The notes under the pieces were generated by a model that was given only the letters and a program-made list of their open reading frames with translations, searched no databases and was not told where the DNA came from. A program made the position numbers and the translations under genes. From NCBI GenBank assembly GCA_030522415.1, contig CM060127.1, forward strand, positions 12,802,646 to 12,866,645: a stretch of 64,000 nt of DNA, in the 5' to 3' direction. This DNA is from Channallabes apus (taxonomy: Eukaryota > Chordata > Actinopteri > Siluriformes > Clariidae). Positions 63,770 through 64,000 of this stretch are shown piece after piece (positions within the stretch are counted from its first letter, which is position 1; the number at the start of each line of letters is the position of its first letter).

Positions 63770-64000
63770 GCAGAGGTATATCCGCTGTGTGGTATTTGGG
63801 AGTATAAGCCTGTAAGGTGTATAGGGGCCTGGGGTGTAAGCATGTAAGTTGGATAAGGGTGTGGGACGTAGGTTTGTGAAGTGTATAGGGATGTGGGGTA
63901 TAAGGCTTTGGGGTGTAAGGTGGTGTGAGGTGAAAGCTGTAGAGTTTACAAAACAACAAGGTTGTGAAATGTATAGGCATCTGGGGTGTAAGCCTGTGAG
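63770..64000. repeat. Degenerate minisatellite reaching the window edge
   Basis: Units built from GGTGTAAGCCTGTAAGGTGT and ATAGGGGCCTGGGGTGTAAG recur with drift about seven times over 230 bp (spacing roughly 20-40 bp). The array continues past the window. Confidence 0.7.

Noticed and set aside
63699..63980. A Pro/Thr/Tyr/His-rich minus-strand frame of 93 codons
   Set aside because: It is simply the translation of the degenerate minisatellite; the repeat keeps it open by periodicity.

Overview
This window is eukaryotic, almost certainly a teleost fish genome. It is AT-rich and full of microsatellites. It carries Tc1/mariner elements of the kinds common in fish, tRNA-derived SINEs with clear A and B boxes, degraded LINE reverse transcriptases, hAT fragments and a chromodomain-type Ty3/gypsy retrotransposon. 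I cannot fix the species; a catfish-like (siluriform) genome is a guess. I found no convincing host protein-coding exon. The window reads as an intergenic or intronic desert. A few repeat-free, moderately GC-rich islands (about 6.1, 7.7, 9.1, 36.6, 37.1, 42.6, 43.6, 46.2, 50.9 and 61.6 kb) could be conserved non-coding elements.

Layout. 0.7-2.7 kb: a CACTA-like terminal-inverted-repeat element that may hold a tiny two-exon gene. 3.9-5.9 kb: an old minisatellite split by inserted repeats. 10-19 kb: SINEs, MITEs, a decayed hAT, and one Tc1 element inside another, followed by a further Tc1 remnant. 20-31 kb: LINE pieces, SINEs, a mariner remnant, a second hAT remnant and long microsatellites. 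31.6-36.3 kb: a solo LTR with exact 5-bp target duplications, holding two copies of a 0.94-kb inverted-repeat element, the second of which holds a nearly intact Tc1. 36.3-47 kb: mostly unique sequence with scattered SINEs. 47-53 kb: AT-rich sequence, a MITE, a SINE and a tRNA-Gly pseudogene. 53.2-57.7 kb: a gypsy element broken by frameshifts and cut off at its 3' end. 58.3-58.9 kb: a Tc1 copy arranged as an inverted repeat. 59.2-61.2 kb: a second large inverted-repeat element with a solo LTR inside. The last 0.2 kb is a degenerate minisatellite.

The most striking signal is not a gene. The 7-base words TACAGTA and TACTGTA occur about 95 times by hand count, against roughly 13 expected from base composition. 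These are the canonical scars left when a Tc1-family element with CAG/CTG ends excises from a TA site. Comparing repeat copies inside the window shows that several are 5-bp insertions at a TA. They occur in old repeats, are missing or codon-explained in the younger elements, and nearly vanish between about 32.5 and 47.5 kb. The window therefore seems to record a long history of cut-and-paste transposition whose vehicles have left. The elements still present (Tc1 at 33.2 kb, CTG-ended MITEs at 10.6, 27.2 and 48.9 kb) have the right ends to have produced such scars.
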